NCBI GenBank assembly: GCA_028274465.1
Contig: CM051455.1
Span: 91,582,365-91,646,364 of the forward strand
Source: Plantago ovata
Lineage: Eukaryota; Streptophyta; Magnoliopsida; Lamiales; Plantaginaceae
Direction: 5' to 3'
Length of the DNA: 64,000 nucleotides
Position 1 is the stretch's first letter, and every line of letters begins with the position of its first letter. Shown piece by piece: positions 1 to 8,526 of the stretch. Under the pieces are notes generated by a model. The model was not told the origin of the DNA and ran no database searches. It saw only the letters and a program-made list of their open reading frames with translations. Made by a program: the position numbers and the translations under genes.

Positions 1-403
1 GCAAGAACAATGTTTTGCGATTTTTTAGCAAACACATTTTCTCTTTGCTTTGTCTCGTAGTTGACAGTAGCAAGATGAGAGAACAACTCTGTAGGTGTGA
101 TGTTTGGCATTCCTTGATTACAGTAGAAATTCTGAGTATGGATCCATTCTTGGTTCAGACTTCTGACAATGGTTTTCACCTTCTCAGGCAGCCATCTCAC
201 TTACTAGAGTTGTGAATCTGAAGTCCAAGTCTTCCAGTGTCTCATTTGTACCTTGTTTAAAGTTCTGGAACTTTAACTTCAGCACTTCGAGTTTGTTTTC
301 CGTGGTTTTATCAGATCCAGCGCAAAGATCTTGAACCATTTTCCATGCTTCCTTAGCAGTTTTGGCACCCCACAGTTTGCACTATATAGTATCCGGAGTT
401 GAT
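1..403 (-). pseudogene. SIRE-type copia gag fragment (C-terminal side), split by element A
   Basis: The minus strand matches the gag in 39750-40160 of this window almost base for base (UBN2-type copia gag, continuing KLWGAKTAKE and LEVLKLKFQNFKQG). It continues the gag whose N-terminal part is at 9923-10226; element A separates the halves. About 27 bases near position 185, present in the second copy, are missing here, and there are stops, so it is not functional. The gag runs off the left edge of the window. Seen: sequence match and interrupted frame. Inferred: SIRE lineage, from the matching RT-RNaseH at 41168-42526. Confidence 0.8.
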
Positions 404-1784
404 TGATGAACGTATTTTTGACGCGTTCATCTTGTCTTTTTTACCTTCTTTTGCTATCTTCTAGCCTTGTTTTTTGGTTAGTTTTGTAGAATAGTGTCAC
501 GTTTTGTGTTTTCTGCATTTTCAGGCACTTAGGTACGAAACGGCATTTTTGGAGCTAAAAATGAGCCTTTTTGATGGAAAAGATGGCCCCGTTGAAGTTC
601 CCCAATCTCCGTGGCTTGTTCGTGAGTGTTTGAGCATCAATAAGCATCGAGAAGGATGAGTCCAAGGCACCCGAGGGCCGTGCGAGGGCAAAAAGATTGA
701 GTATGAAGACAAAAATCTGCCCAGGAGCCAAGCTAAGCGCCTGGAATAGTGAAGCGCTCCGCTTCATTTTCCAGGAGCTTTGGCACAGAAGCCAAGCGAA
801 GCGCTTGGCCAAGCGGTCCGCTTGGCCTCTCCAAGCGGTCCGCTTGGCAGCGGTTACGTTTTCGGATTTTCCTTCTTAGATCTGATCTTCAGTCATTTTT
901 TGGATATCTTTTGAACGGTAGCTTAGTTTTGGAGAGCTCCTAAGCCCCAAAACTCAGAGAAAACTCATATTACATTGTATTTTAGCTTGGGATTCAAGAC
1001 TTTGATTGGAATTCATCCTTTGTAATCATCTACGGAGAGGTTTTCTTTGATTTCCACCGATTTGTGACAAATTTGGTGGTAACTTGCATCACTCTCTTGT
1101 CTTGTAGTTTGATATGATGTATTCTGATTATTATTCATATGAATTGATGTCTATGTTGATGAATATGAGTAGCTAAATCTTTTGTGTTGGTGATAGAATG
1201 TAGAATATGCATGCTATGGGTTATGTTTATGCTTACATGAGATTGTGATTCAATCTTGCTGCAAATCCCTTCATATGATTCTTAGTTGCCTATAAAATAT
1301 ATTCGAATTGAGTATAGTGACAAACTCTTGATCAATGAAAGCTATTGGATTGTATGTTAGAGATGTGCAACATGCTAGATAAATGGTGTTAGTGACAAGA
1401 ACCTCTAAAGTATTGATAGTGGTCTTTTATGATGTGTGTCTTGAAAGTTACCTAGACGAGTTGCTTAGCAGACTCGATCGAAGGTTTTACGCACTGAACT
1501 TGTGAGCATATTCGTAACCCATGCATGTGTATTTGATTTCTACCACCAACCGTTTTCCAACTTGATTACAACAATCTGATTTCTCGTTGCTTTGTTCTAA
1601 AGAAGCGATTCCACAAACATTTGAACTCGTTGTCTGAAATTACTAGCAAAAACCTCAAACAAAGCCACGTTAGGTCCCGAGAGAACGACACTCGGGGACA
1701 ACTTGCCATTGCACTCTAGTTTGTGTAGTGATAAGTGTTCTTAGGCTTTTAAACAAATTTAATTGGTGAAAAACGACATCATCA
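404..1784 (+). repeat. Element A 5' LTR
   Basis: It starts TGATGAACG and ends CATCATCA directly before the PBS, and it matches 8527-9922 over its whole length. The first 28 bases hold an inverted repeat (405-412 with 424-431, GATGAACG/CGTTCATC). The middle carries palindromes of the CAAGCG...CGCTTG type (737-850). I could not identify a convincing TATA box. Confidence 0.95.
737..850. repeat. Palindrome cluster in A 5' LTR
   Basis: Successive hairpins: CCTGGAA...TTCCAGG enclosing TGAAGCG-CTC-CGCTTCA, then CCAAGCGAAGCGCTTGG, then two copies of CCAAGCGGTCCGCTTGG. The same words recur in the 3' LTR (8866-8995), in the inter-ORF spacer (4415-4660) and in B. Confidence 0.9.
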
Positions 1785-1787
1785 ATT

Positions 1788-1805
1788 TGGCGCCGTTGCC
1801 GGGGA
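1788..1805 (+). other. Primer binding site of element A
   Basis: TGGCGCCGTTGCCGGGGA begins three bases after the LTR. The same site follows the 5' LTRs of D, E, F and K. Established: Athila-type elements use a primer of this kind, reported as complementary to the 3' end of tRNA-Asp. Confidence 0.9.
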
Positions 1806-1927
1806 CTTAACTCCTTTGGTTGGTGTTTTTGTTTTGGATTTTTCAGCCAACATCTCTTCTTTGTCTCATTTCTGTTTTTGTTTCTTTTTGCTTGAGATAC
1901 TCACTATCTTGTATTTCAGGTGAGTGC

Positions 1928-4234
1928 ATGCCTAGAACCCGAACGGGTGGACCTATTATTGAACCTTTTGTAGACGAGATCGATCGTTTGTTTCAAAGGA
2001 GAAGGAGGAATTTGAATCTCGAGTTTGAAGGAGTAGCATCTAGAGCTTCCACTTCTGGTATTCGGGAAGAGTCTTCTTCTTATCTTTTGGAGCCAATTCT
2101 TGAATCTGTTTACTTGGAAGCTGAAATGGCGGAGAGGCCTATACGAACACTTACTAAGCCTACGGTTGGGGCTAGAGGACCAGCAATTGTCCTCAATGAT
2201 GCCACAAGGAACTTGGAGATCAAGAATCACATGTTCCAACAACTACCCAAATTCTATGGGATGGCTAATGCGGACGTCATTGGGTACTTGAATGAGCTTG
2301 AGAATTTTGTTCTCCATCTTGGGCGACCAGGAGCTGGTGTTACGGATGATGATCTCCGTAAGAAGGTCTTTTCTATGGGGCTAGGCGATCGTGCAAAGGC
2401 TTGGCTTAACACTTTGGAGGCCGGGTCTTTGACAACATGGGATCTATGTTTTGATAAGTTCATGGAGCGTTACTACCCCGCTTCCAAGACGATGGCTATG
2501 AAGAGCCAAATTAGCTCCTTCGAGCAGAGGTATGATGAGCCTTTCCACGAGGCCTATGATGGATTCATGGGGTTGCATCATCGATGCCCACATCACGGGT
2601 ATGATAAAGGTCAGCTTCTCCAATTCTTTTACAATGGTTTACATCCCGAGATTCAATCTCAGGTGGATAGTATTTGTGGAGGTAGTATGGGGGAGTTGCT
2701 TCCTTCTCAAGCTCAAGTGAAGCTGGACATGATGTACCGGAATTCCCAAAACCGGAATGTGAGGGCTCGTGTACTTCAAAAGGAGCAAAGAGGTGAGGCC
2801 AAGGTAGTGGTAGAACAAAATGCCTTCGATGGGTTCGCCCATGAAGTGAAGCAAGCTTTGAGGCAAAGCGTTCCTTCTCCTTCTACGGAAGTTTGTGGTG
2901 TGTGCAAAAACTATGGGCACCTGGCCTATTTATGCCGTTCTGAATTTGCTAGAGAGCAATATATCACGAACGACGTCCGTCAAGAAGTGTATGCTGCTGA
3001 GGGAGAGCAAGTAGTTGGAGATGTGAACTACGGGCAAGGATATGGCAATGTGAGGCCACAAAACCGTGGGCCCCGAGGTGGGTACCAGAATCAAGGCAAC
3101 CGTGGTTATCTTCATAACCCGGATCAAAATGCCTATGGGCCTAATCAAGATAGAAGTCGTCTCAGCTATGGGAACAATTGGTATGAAAGAGCACCGCCTT
3201 CTAATCCTACACCTCCACCTCAGGTTGCTAGTTCGGGACCACAAGGTGGAGGGGTGCTTCCTTCACCTCTTGTCTCTTCTCTCAACGATCTTGTGTTGAA
3301 AACAAATAAGTTTATGGAGCATTACTATCGTAATGAAGCTACTAACAATCAGCGGTTTGAGAAGCTTGAGGCTAGTAGTAGCAACCTCCATAAGAAGTTG
3401 CAAGAGTTGTTAGATCGGGGGGCTAGTAGAGAGCAAGGGAAGTTTCCCGGGAACACGGAGAAGGCTATGGCCATAACCGTGGTGACTGATTTGCCCGTGG
3501 AGATCACGGTTGTGAGAGACAATGCACGAGTTGAGGTGCCAAGTTGCAAGATAACTGAAACTTGCAAGGTGAGTGAGGAGGTCGAGACTCCTAATGTGGT
3601 TATGGAAGAGGAATTTGTCGCACAATCTGATGCGATAGTTGAAGAGGTGAAAGAAAACTCATCGTCTGAGGATGAGATGGTGGATATGGTGGAAGTGTCC
3701 ATCCAAGAGAGCTTCGATGTTGAAATCGTCTTGGGGAAGAAGGATGGAATAGTGGCAACTCTAGACACGGGAACGGATGTGAATGTTATACCCTTGAACG
3801 TGTATGAAGAGTCGGGTTTGTCTGGCTCGAGACCTATGAAATGTATGGTGCAATTAGCGGATGGGTCCATGAAAAAGCTGTTGGGTGTGATTGAGAACTT
3901 GGCGGTGAGGGTTGCCGGTGTAGAGGTGAAGACTAATTTCATCGTTATGCCTACATCTTCTGCTAAGCTCAAGGATGTGGTTCTCTTGGGTAGAGCCTTC
4001 ATCAACATAGTGCGTATGGTCATAGACATGTATCGCCGAACATGTCACTTTGAGGTAAATGGCAAGCCACACACGTTGCGAGCCATTGTTGATTCATGTG
4101 CTTATGTTGATACTAACGAACTTGTAGGATTTTTTGGTCCACTTTATGTTCGTCAAGATGTGCAGGGAATTGATGCTTTGAGAAGCAATTGGAGGGGGAA
4201 GTCTAGTACCCGAGGCGAAATCAATTCTGCATGA
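1928..4234 (+). CDS. Gag-protease polyprotein of element A (768 aa)
   Basis: Structural Gag with a C-terminal aspartic protease; it would form the particle and mature it. The frame is open upstream to 1820, but the start at 1928 (MPRTRTGG) aligns with MPHTRSRG, the start in family-C gags, so I prefer it. The retrotransposon-gag domain lies around residues 155-235 (AKAWLNTLEAGSLTTWDLCF, then FYNGL). A CCHC zinc knuckle (CGVCKNYGHLAYLC) starts near residue 323. The protease active site LDTGTD is near residue 613 with the later VLLGRAF motif. Between them is a basic, Gly/Asn/Tyr-rich stretch and an acidic stretch. No RT follows; the ORF ends in TGA. It is the only long intact retroelement gene in the window. 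Its protease differs in type from that of I (LDLGASINLMP), so A is not a simple deletion of I. Confidence 0.92.
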   Translation: MPRTRTGGPIIEPFVDEIDRLFQRRRRNLNLEFEGVASRASTSGIREESSSYLLEPILESVYLEAEMAERPIRTLTKPTVGARGPAIVLNDATRNLEIKNHMFQQLPKFYGMANADVIGYLNELENFVLHLGRPGAGVTDDDLRKKVFSMGLGDRAKAWLNTLEAGSLTTWDLCFDKFMERYYPASKTMAMKSQISSFEQRYDEPFHEAYDGFMGLHHRCPHHGYDKGQLLQFFYNGLHPEIQSQVDSICGGSMGELLPSQAQVKLDMMYRNSQNRNVRARVLQKEQRGEAKVVVEQNAFDGFAHEVKQALRQSVPSPSTEVCGVCKNYGHLAYLCRSEFAREQYITNDVRQEVYAAEGEQVVGDVNYGQGYGNVRPQNRGPRGGYQNQGNRGYLHNPDQNAYGPNQDRSRLSYGNNWYERAPPSNPTPPPQVASSGPQGGGVLPSPLVSSLNDLVLKTNKFMEHYYRNEATNNQRFEKLEASSSNLHKKLQELLDRGASREQGKFPGNTEKAMAITVVTDLPVEITVVRDNARVEVPSCKITETCKVSEEVETPNVVMEEEFVAQSDAIVEEVKENSSSEDEMVDMVEVSIQESFDVEIVLGKKDGIVATLDTGTDVNVIPLNVYEESGLSGSRPMKCMVQLADGSMKKLLGVIENLAVRVAGVEVKTNFIVMPTSSAKLKDVVLLGRAFINIVRMVIDMYRRTCHFEVNGKPHTLRAIVDSCAYVDTNELVGFFGPLYVRQDVQGIDALRSNWRGKSSTRGEINSA

Positions 4235-4242
4235 GTTGTGAA

Positions 4243-4294
4243 GAGTCGAGCCAACGACTTTTAAACGAAGGCGCTTCTCGGGAGGCAACCCGAG
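4243..4294 (+). other. Twin hairpins after the gag-PR stop (element A)
   Basis: Hairpin 1 is 4243-4258, stem AGTCG/CGACT with loop AGCCAA. Hairpin 2 is 4277-4294, CTCGGGAGGCAACCCGAG, a 6-bp stem with loop AGGCAA. Equivalent hairpins with base-paired changes lie after the gag-PR of F (28512-28561) and E (53537-53586). Probably an RNA element; function unknown. Confidence 0.75.
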
Positions 4295-4414
4295 GTTGTA
4301 GGTACTTGCATATAGATTAGGAGCACGTTTAAATTTTGTTTCGTTGTTTAGACAAGGTTTTTGGGGTGAAAATTTAGCAAAAGTCGAAAAAAAATGGATT
4401 TGGGAGCTTCAGGT

Positions 4415-4660
4415 CCCAAGCGAACCGCTTGGAAAGCCCAAGCGGTCCGCTTAGATTTCCAGTAAGAATTTCATTCTTACTGGAAATCCAAGCGGAGCGC
4501 TTGGCACGCCCAAGCGGTCCGCTTGAATTTCCAGTAAGAATTTCATTTTTACTGGAAATCCAAGCGGAGCGCTTGGCAGGTCCCAAGCGGACCGCTTGCC
4601 AAGTGCTTCGCTTGGGACGGCCCAAGCGCTTCGCTTGGCTTTCCTTAAGAAAGCCAAGCG
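4415..4660. repeat. Palindrome array in the A inter-ORF spacer
   Basis: Alternating CAAGCGG(T/A)CCGCTTG and CCAAGCGGAGCGCTTGG palindromes, plus two larger hairpins: 4454-4488 (16-bp perfect stem, 3-base loop) and 4527-4559 (15-bp stem with one G-T pair). The same words occur in the element's LTRs. Reading frames crossing this array are by-products of the palindromes. Confidence 0.92.
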
Positions 4661-5333
4661 GGGAACTTGAGTATCAAAGCTATCCACTTCGTTTTTCTTC
4701 CTCCATTGCCGATTTAGTACCCCAAAAATCTCAATCTCTCTCAATTCTCCACCAATTCTTGCAATCTTGTGCATTTTACAAAGCCCATCACCCCCTCTAT
4801 CATCTAAACCGATCAAATTTCACGTTTGAAGCATCCATAACAAGGAATCAAAGGTACCTCTCATGAACCCTAACTTTCTTGAATTTGGGATTTTATCTTA
4901 ATTAGCTTCAATTGTGTTATGCATTTGTGATTTAGAGTTTTATGATGATTGTTGAGCATGTTTCTTACTATATGTGATGTCTAAATTTGAATTTTGCTCC
5001 TCTTGATTTATGATGAACTCTATTGCTCGAATTTTTGCTATATAATTGTTTAATGATTGTTAGCCTTGAATTTGAGTTATGTTATGATTATGGTGATGTT
5101 GTGATTGCATGAGAATGTGTTGGATTGGTTGGGTAATTCAATTGGAGAGTTTGTTTGCTTGGTTTAGATTCGTATGGATTTATCGTAACGAAGTGTTAAA
5201 GCTTCTCGATTTGTTCATATGAACTTTAGCAAGCCCTCAAACTCAACATGAGATTACTTGAGTGAGTATTGGAGTCTAGGAGTCAAGTCTAAGTCTCATT
5301 GTCTCTTGAAGTTATCTAATAAGATTATTCTAG
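4661..5333 (+). promoter_or_regulatory. Leader and 5'UTR intron of the accessory ORF (element A)
   Basis: 4661-4853 is pyrimidine-rich, with a CTCTCTCAATTCTCC stretch resembling plant core-promoter Y patches or a 5'UTR. A donor AAG|GTACCT at 4854 and an acceptor TTATTCTAG ending at 5333 bound a T-rich 480-base segment. The same structure, with homologous intron ends, precedes the accessory ORF of F (intron 27480-28019). Inferred: the accessory gene is expressed from its own spliced transcript. No clear TATA box is visible. Confidence 0.55.
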
Positions 5334-5338
5334 GTACA

Positions 5339-6661
5339 ATCGCATCAAGAAGAACAAAGAGATCAAGGGGAGAAGGGACCTCGAGTGCTCAACAAACGGC
5401 CACACCCGGCGAGTATCGCCAATCGGGGAGGGCAAGGCAATTCGAAGCGAGTTTCCATGCCCACAAGCACACGTACATTTCTGAGAGGAGCATTCGCTTC
5501 ACGGCTGGTGAGAGCGAGTTGGATGGTGCCAGAGAGCTCAACAAGCTCATTACAGAGCGAGGGTGGAAGTACTATGGCGAGGTCATGCCAAATTGGGACC
5601 AAGCAGTAGTGGAGGACTTCTACATTGCCTTCACGGACTACAATGAACGGACCGGTGAGGTTCCCGTCCGCGGTGTTGGGGTCGAGTTTACTCCTTTGAG
5701 CATCACTAGCTTCATTATGCGATTGGATAGGCCACTAGCGCGGGATCCAAACCGCCAGCCTGCATCCAACGAGAGATTTGATCCCGCTAAGCTCTATGTC
5801 TACGACCGGGAGTCTGATCATTACCCCATGGAGATACTGAATGGCATTACCGTGGAAGATTTTGAATTGCCTGATGAGCCACCCCGGATTTTGCGCCACA
5901 GCGATCTCACATTCGAGGCAAGGATGATGTTGAAGTTCGTTCAAGCCAATCTGATTCCTATCACACATGATTCCGAGGTTCAGTCCTATTACGGAGTCTT
6001 AGTCCATGCTCTCTTGCATGATTTGCCTCTTACTCCTGGCATCGTCATCTTCGAGGAATTCAAGCGCCGCCGTAATGCAAACCGGAAGCTTGCCTTTGGT
6101 AACTTGATCACGGGCATGTGCAAGGAGGCCGGAGTTCCCGACCTCGTACTGGACAAGAAGCCAAAGAAATCCATCAACATTGATACGTACAATGAGATGT
6201 ACGGGACTTGGTGCACTCAGCAAGGAGAACCCATGCAACCAAGAGTTACGCGCCATGTGACACCTCCTTCACCTCCGCCTACGGCCGGACAAGGAAGCTT
6301 CGACTTCTCGGGGTTCAACCAGATCTTGGTCGATCAGTTTGGTAGCTTCCAAACCACCATGTTGGAGGCTCAGTCGACCCAGCTTACCGAGCAATTCCGG
6401 GGATTTGAGGAGCGCGAAGTCAAGAGGTGGGAGGACTTCCGTGTGATGGAGGAGCAACATTGGGATGATTACCAAGGGCGTGTAGATCAGCGTTGGGAAG
6501 CCGCTCGAGCAGAGGACACTAAGCGTTGGAGAGCCCACCAGGAGGAGATGATGAACCGCCATGATGCCCTAGCTCGCCGAATTTCGGGGTACCCTTTCTA
6601 TGATCAGACCGGTGGTAGTGGGAGTGCCTTTCCTAACACCCCCTACGACCCCTTCTCCTAG
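5339..6661 (+). CDS. Accessory ORF of element A ('putative plant transposon protein' type)
   Basis: About 440 aa; long versions starting at 5258 begin inside the probable intron. It resembles the domain annotated in many plant proteomes as 'putative plant transposon protein', whose biochemical role is not established. Visible parts: a basic Ser/Arg/Lys N-terminus, a conserved globular region (GWKYYGEVMPNW, VRGVGVEFTP, LPLTPGIVIFEEFKRR), a Pro-rich linker, then a charged C-terminal helix rich in RWE/RWD repeats, probably a coiled coil. Alignment with F (ATG GCT CCA AGA) places the original start at 5339, where A has ATC instead, so the normal start may be lost. It occupies the place where pol would be: sequence after its stop matches sequence after the integrase stop in B (21523 onward). 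Confidence 0.75.
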   Translation: MASRRTKRSRGEGTSSAQQTATPGEYRQSGRARQFEASFHAHKHTYISERSIRFTAGESELDGARELNKLITERGWKYYGEVMPNWDQAVVEDFYIAFTDYNERTGEVPVRGVGVEFTPLSITSFIMRLDRPLARDPNRQPASNERFDPAKLYVYDRESDHYPMEILNGITVEDFELPDEPPRILRHSDLTFEARMMLKFVQANLIPITHDSEVQSYYGVLVHALLHDLPLTPGIVIFEEFKRRRNANRKLAFGNLITGMCKEAGVPDLVLDKKPKKSINIDTYNEMYGTWCTQQGEPMQPRVTRHVTPPSPPPTAGQGSFDFSGFNQILVDQFGSFQTTMLEAQSTQLTEQFRGFEEREVKRWEDFRVMEEQHWDDYQGRVDQRWEAARAEDTKRWRAHQEEMMNRHDALARRISGYPFYDQTGGSGSAFPNTPYDPFS

Positions 6662-7116
6662 AGACACCAGCCGACAGAAGCCACATTTATCGGTAGTATT
6701 TGTATATTATCGTTATTTTGGCTTGTTTACTATTGTTGGTTGAAACTCTTTTCATTTCGATTTGGTTGTATGATGTCGAGACTAATGACTCTTGTACTCT
6801 TTATTTGCTTTTGTAGTTGTGGCCTGTGTGCCTTTTGTCGTGATTCGTTTAGTCTAGTTTTTGTCTTGGTGCCTTAGGTGATTTAAGATAGGAAAAAAAA
6901 ATGTTGAAAATCTGGAAACCTCCCAAGCGCCCCGCTTGGACCCTGTACCCAGATTTTCCTCGTTTTTTTTCCATTCTTCTCACCTTTGCGCACCCGTTTT
7001 CACTTGTTTCTTGAGTCCTTTCAGGTACTACTCATATATAGGAGATTGGTCACGAACCTTTATCTCAGGGAAGTGTACTTTCAATCCAATTTTTTCCTTT
7101 TCATTCAACTTTTCTT

Positions 7117-7158
7117 TGCTCGAGGACGAGCAAAAGTTTAGGTTTGGGGAGGGGGTAT
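7117..7158 (+). other. Internal hairpin plus polypurine-like tract (A)
   Basis: TTTGCTCG-AGGA-CGAGCAAA, an 8-bp stem, then a G-rich tract (GGTTTGGGGAGGGGG). It mirrors the real PPT region at 8490-8526 and recurs in B at 22939-22980. Possibly a central PPT or a duplicated 3' signal. Confidence 0.7.
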
Positions 7159-7805
7159 TGGATTTTCAGTACTATATGCTTGTGTGGTTCGTACATGCCT
7201 GATTTTACTGAAGTTCATGTGATTTGTCGTGTTTTTTTCAAATTTTTGCATGCATATCATCCCTAGATTAGTTGTTGCACGTTGTTGTGTGTGGAGTTTA
7301 TTACAAATGTCTTTTGAACTTTTTTATTGAGTAGACTAAGTGTTTATGACCATTGATCTTATGTTGCATCACTTTGCAAGTAGTTTGAGGCTTGTCTCGC
7401 TTGGTTTGTCACATTCGCATGTGCACTAGTTAAGCTTAGTAGTCTCGACATCACCTTGAGTGGTGTTTCTTCTACTGCGGTTCACGATGACCTTATAAAA
7501 TGATGCATGTTAGAGTCTATGGTTGTAACCCGTGTAATTATGTACGTAAGAGGCGACAAGTTCTTCACCTCGATTAGAGATTGCCAAATGCCTAGGAAGG
7601 AGGTAGTGTGAGGTGTGCGATTCCTTGTATTAAACCTATTCTATCGAATAGGTTTGGGGAGGGGGTTGCTTCGTTATACTTGTCTTTCGTCTTTGAGTCG
7701 TTGTAAAGTTTTCTTTTTCTTTTTCTTTTTGTTTTGTGTCCCAACCTATTCTTTCGAATAGGTTTGGGGAGGTGTTTTTGACACTTAGTACTGCTGCTTG
7801 CCCTA

Positions 7806-7925
7806 TATAAAAAAAAAAAGAAAGAGAAAAAGAAAAGAAGAAAAAAAGAGAAAAGAAAAAGAGAAAATAAAAAAATAAAAAAAGAAGAAGAAAGAAAATA
7901 AAGAATAAGACCCAAAAGCAAAAGA
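7806..7925 (+). repeat. A/G-rich low-complexity tract
   Basis: Runs of A interrupted by G. The counterpart in B is 23717-23840 and the T/C-rich counterparts on family-C elements are near 13380-13490, 37350-37460 and 63535-63665. Reading frames through it are artefacts of composition. Confidence 0.9.
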
Positions 7926-8489
7926 AGATCGTTACAAGCCAAAAGCAGTCTAGTAAAGTGTCAAGTGTCATGTAAATATTTGTTATTGAAGTTATCGAGT
8001 TGTAAATTCTATCTTTCGTTTCGTGTCGTCTTTGTCCAAGGCCTGTTCTTGACCACCCTCGTCTTGCTATTCAAGAAGTGGTTGAAGGAGGCTCATTCTT
8101 GAGAGTCTGGGTAGAATAGGGGAGTGTTATCTTTCTAAGGGAACCCTCCTTCGTTTGATGAGAGCCAGTATTGGTTCGCCCTCTCTTGAGGAAAAGTCTC
8201 GCTTGGTGAACAGTAGTAAGCCCTCGGTTTCATAGGCACGGGGCAATCGTAGTATGATAACATGCATCATTGTGTCGTCACTGACCAGGTCCAGGTAGAA
8301 GATGTTACGAGAGACTCCTTTGTTTAACCAAGTGCACATGAGAATGTGTATATTCGCAATCGAGGCATTCTTAAACCTACTTGCATGTCATGCTCATTTG
8401 GTTTTGTTCATAAGCATTTGGTAGATTCAATAGATTAGTTCACTGTACTTGGCATGAGACTCCTTTTGTGTTGCATTTAGGATAGTTTG

Positions 8490-8526
8490 TTGCTTGAGGA
8501 CAAGCAAAGGTTTGGTTTGGGGAGTT
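8490..8526 (+). other. PPT and adjoining hairpin of element A
   Basis: TTGCTTG-AGGA-CAAGCAA (8490-8507, 7-bp stem), followed by GGTTTGGTTTGGGGAGTT, then the 3' LTR. The purine tract directly before the LTR is the expected plus-strand primer. The hairpin is conserved in every family here. Confidence 0.88.

Larger units (their letters stand above)
6662..8526 (+). other. Long non-coding 3' region of element A
   Basis: No supportable gene. It matches B (21523-21660 and 22771-24448), and several blocks match, in reverse, the 3' regions of family C (12763-14240, 36739-38130, 52316-53340, 62925-64000). It contains a palindrome with CCAAGCG near 6925, a hairpin with PPT-like tract at 7117-7157, two AACCTATTC hairpins each followed by G-rich tracts (7632-7665, 7743-7772), a purine tract and the true PPT. 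Confidence 0.8.

Noticed and set aside
555-943. Overlapping small reading frames on both strands in the A LTR (repeated at 4374-4866, 8678-9053, 24566-25016)
   Set aside because: They arise from palindromes that read AKRSAW-like on both strands; no conservation beyond the repeat.
7592-7971. Phe/Leu-rich frames resembling membrane proteins (also near 13244-13517, 37218-37553, 23539-23875, 63433-63822)
   Set aside because: Products of low-complexity A/G or T/C tracts in non-coding 3' regions.
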